A stretch of 6,369 bases of DNA from Anaerolineae bacterium (GTDB lineage Bacteria > Chloroflexota > Anaerolineae > B4-G1), in assembly GCA_030612185.1 (NCBI GenBank), contig JAUWOI010000264.1, positions 1-6,369 on the forward strand, given 5' to 3'. Below are positions 5,037 through 6,369 of this stretch, piece by piece. How positions within the stretch are numbered: the stretch's first letter is position 1; every line of letters starts with the position of its first letter. Below the pieces are notes generated by a model. It did no database searches. It saw only the letters and a program-made list of their open reading frames with translations, and was not told the origin of the DNA. A program made the translations under genes and the position numbers.

Positions 5037-6097
5037 GTGGGAAGCCGGCAGGGCAAACGACTGAACTGGAAAAAACCGGGGCTGGCGCTCTCTGGCTTCC
5101 TGCTCTTTACCCTCGCCCTGGGGCTGATGAAAGAGGGAGCCGGAGAGTTGGCGCCGCTCCTGGGAGGCCACCTGGAAATCACCAACGGCGCCGACAGTTT
5201 GGGGTTCGGCTGGCTGACGGCATGTCTGGTCCTGAGCGGGTCGCCGGTGGCGGCCGCAGCGGTGGCCCTGTTGAGCGCCGACGCGCTGTCGCCTCTCAAT
5301 GCCTTCACCATGGTCGCCGGCTCCCGCCTGGGCGCTTCCTTCATCGTCCTGCTGGCCGGCTTCATCTACGCCCTGCGGGGGCACGAGCGCTGGACCGCGC
5401 TCACTGCAGGCGTTCTCTCCCTCCTGCTTACCGGCTCGGTCCAGTTGCTGGCCCTGCCAATGGGTCTGCTGATCCTCGGCCGGGGCTGGCTCAACCATCT
5501 CTCCCTTCCCGCCCTGGAGAAACTGGCAGCCGGCGTCAACCGGGGACTGGAGCCCCTGATCGGCCCCCTCGCGGCCTTCCTCCCCGGCTGGGCGCTTTTC
5601 GTAGTTGGTGTGGCACTGGTGACGCTCAGTTTCCGTCTCTTCGATCAGGCCCTGCCTCAGGTTCGTCTGGAGAAGACCGACCTCGGCCAGATACCCAGGC
5701 TGATTTATCGCCCCGAGGTCATGTTCCTGATGGGCCTGGTGATCACCCTGCTCACGATGTCCGTCTCCATCTCCGTAGGCATCCTGGTCCCCCTCTCCGC
5801 CCGTGGCTATATGCGCCGGGAGAACATTTTATCCCCTACATCCTGGGGGCGAACATCTCCACCCTGGCGGACACGCTGGTCGCAGCGGCGCTGCTGGGGG
5901 ACCCACGAGCAGTAACGGTAGTAGTGACGCATATGGCCTGCGCAACCATAGTCTCCTTGCCCCTCATCCTGTTGGCCTACCGGCCCTACGAGCGGGCCAT
6001 CTCGAACGTGCTGGCCTGGATCACCCGCCGCCGCAGGAACTTCACCCTTTTCCTGGGCATCATTTTTATCGTCCCCGTGATACTTGTGTTATTGTAG
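5037..6097 (+). pseudogene. Na/Pi-cotransporter-like integral membrane protein, broken by a frameshift
   Basis: A polytopic inner-membrane protein resembling the Na+/phosphate cotransporter family (NptA/YjbB type, COG1283). Residues 1-264 read in one frame (5037-5828): hydrophobic segments near 14-34, 58-80, 93-113, 122-147, 180-198 and 228-252, with LVLSGSPVAAA (65-75), VAGSRLGASFIVLL (93-106) and LLTMSVSISVGILVPLSARG (238-257). The continuation IPYILGANISTLADTLVAAA, typical of the same family, lies in another frame from 5831 and runs 88 residues to TAG at 6095-6097. Without joining, the upstream frame runs into unrelated sequence and stops at 5915. Restoring one base in the T-run near 5827-5830 would give about 353 residues. 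GTG at 5037 is the proposed start, with GGAG 8 nt upstream; GTG 5007 is an alternative. The frame is open to 4404, but that part is antisense to the regulator. Transport of phosphate is unproven. Confidence 0.75.
5826..5831 (+). other. Frameshift site in the Na/Pi-like gene
   Basis: GAG AAC ATT TTA is the last sensible stretch of the upstream frame, after which ATC CCC TAC ATC CTG resumes one base back. A lost T in the ATTTTA run is the simplest explanation. No classic X-XXY-YYZ slippery heptamer is present, so programmed frameshifting is less likely than mutation or a sequencing/assembly error. Confidence 0.7.
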
Positions 6098-6100
6098 AAT

Positions 6101-6134
6101 AGACCTCCGAGGTTTTCTGAAACCTCGGAGGTCT
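6101..6134 (+). terminator. Perfect 15-bp hairpin just after the Na/Pi-like gene; possible terminator or REP-like palindrome
   Basis: AGACCTCCGAGGTTT (6101-6115) and AAACCTCGGAGGTCT (6120-6134) form a perfect 15-bp stem with loop TCTG, starting 4 nt after the stop codon. The position suits a terminator, but only TTGAG follows, not a U-tract. The near-perfect symmetry and position next to another repeat also suit a dispersed palindromic repeat. Confidence 0.5.
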
Positions 6135-6172
6135 TGAGATACGTAGAATGTGATTGGTGGAAAACAATGAAG

Positions 6173-6369
6173 GACTCTACTGAAAAAACCAAAATCTTCA
6201 ACGCAGAGGCGCAGAGGCGCAGAGGCGCAGAGACGCAAAGAGAATTGAAAAGTAGAAGAAGATTTGTTCCGTCAAAGGCCTTGATTCTCAAAAATATTGA
6301 AGCGTCATTCAAGAATCTCTGCGCCTTTGCGTCTCTGCGTTAAGATTAGCCCTTTTTTCAGTGGAGTCA
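6173..6369. repeat. MITE-like element with long terminal inverted repeats (CGCAGAG type)
   Basis: The left end (GACTCTACTGAAAAAA at 6173-6188, then AATCTT and AACGCAGAG up to 6208) matches the reverse complement of the right end (GACTCCACTGAAAAAA from 6368 to 6353, AATCTT, AACGCAGAG). The inverted arms are about 60 bp with a few differences. Next to each terminus is a period-8 array: five CGCAGAGG-like units on the left (6202-6241) and three on the right (6316-6339). The centre, about 75 bp, is AT-rich and non-coding. There is no transposase, so if mobile it would be non-autonomous. The outer right boundary may lie past the window edge. CGCAGAG-type repeats are common in environmental genomes and give spurious translations. 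Confidence 0.75.
6202..6241 (+). repeat. 8-bp tandem repeat, five units, within left inverted arm
   Basis: Three exact CGCAGAGG units (6202-6225) are followed by CGCAGAGA and CGCAAAGA. The right arm has only three units of the same motif in reverse orientation, so unit number differs between arms, as expected from replication slippage. Confidence 0.85.

Noticed and set aside
6202..6241. CRISPR array
   Set aside because: Contiguous 8-bp units without spacers; part of an inverted-repeat element.
5986..6343. Frames on both strands across the terminal repeat (Arg-rich or CVSAPLRLCAS-like)
   Set aside because: They are translations of the CGCAGAG repeat arms, a well-known source of spurious proteins.

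Overview
This 6.4 kb stretch looks like a bacterial chromosome segment of moderately high GC. The gene set suggests Chloroflexota or a similar environmental lineage, probably a metagenome-derived genome: an archaeal-type phosphoglycerate mutase, an orphan MalK/UgpC-type ATPase, a COG2509-type flavoprotein, a divergent Na/Pi-cotransporter-like protein and a CGCAGAG-type dispersed repeat. The taxonomic call is inference only. No phage, plasmid, CRISPR, rRNA or tRNA signal was found.

Layout. (1) 1-911, plus strand: the C-terminal part of a COG2509-type FAD-dependent dehydrogenase, cut by the left edge. (2) 912-1295: mostly non-coding, with two hairpins just after that gene. (3) 1296-1491, minus strand: a compact unit not expected from ordinary gene calling. 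It has a near-consensus promoter, an AGGAGG ribosome binding site, a 23-codon ORF and a strong intrinsic terminator. (4) 1530-4813, minus strand: a gene string reading DeoR-family regulator, then MalK/UgpC-like ABC ATPase, then 2,3-bisphosphoglycerate-independent phosphoglycerate mutase. Each gap of about 100 bp holds stem-loops. (5) 4814-5036: divergent control region. On the minus side it has a perfect TTGACA-N17-TATAAT promoter that places the regulator's ATG at or next to the transcription start (leaderless). A set of 10-bp xxxTCGCGCA operator-like units is arranged as a dyad. On the plus side there is an extended -10 promoter. (6) 5037-6097, plus strand: a Na/Pi-cotransporter-like membrane protein whose reading frame breaks near 5829. 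(7) 6101-6369: a 15-bp palindromic hairpin, then a MITE-like repeat with long terminal inverted repeats built from 8-bp CGCAGAGG units.

How it fits together (inference). The DeoR-type protein probably represses its own promoter through the TCGCGCA units, and with it the downstream sugar-uptake ATPase and perhaps the lower-glycolysis mutase. The ATPase has no permease or binding protein here, so it probably serves transporters encoded elsewhere. The Na/Pi-like gene is divergently transcribed from the same control region and could share regulation, but nothing in the sequence proves it.
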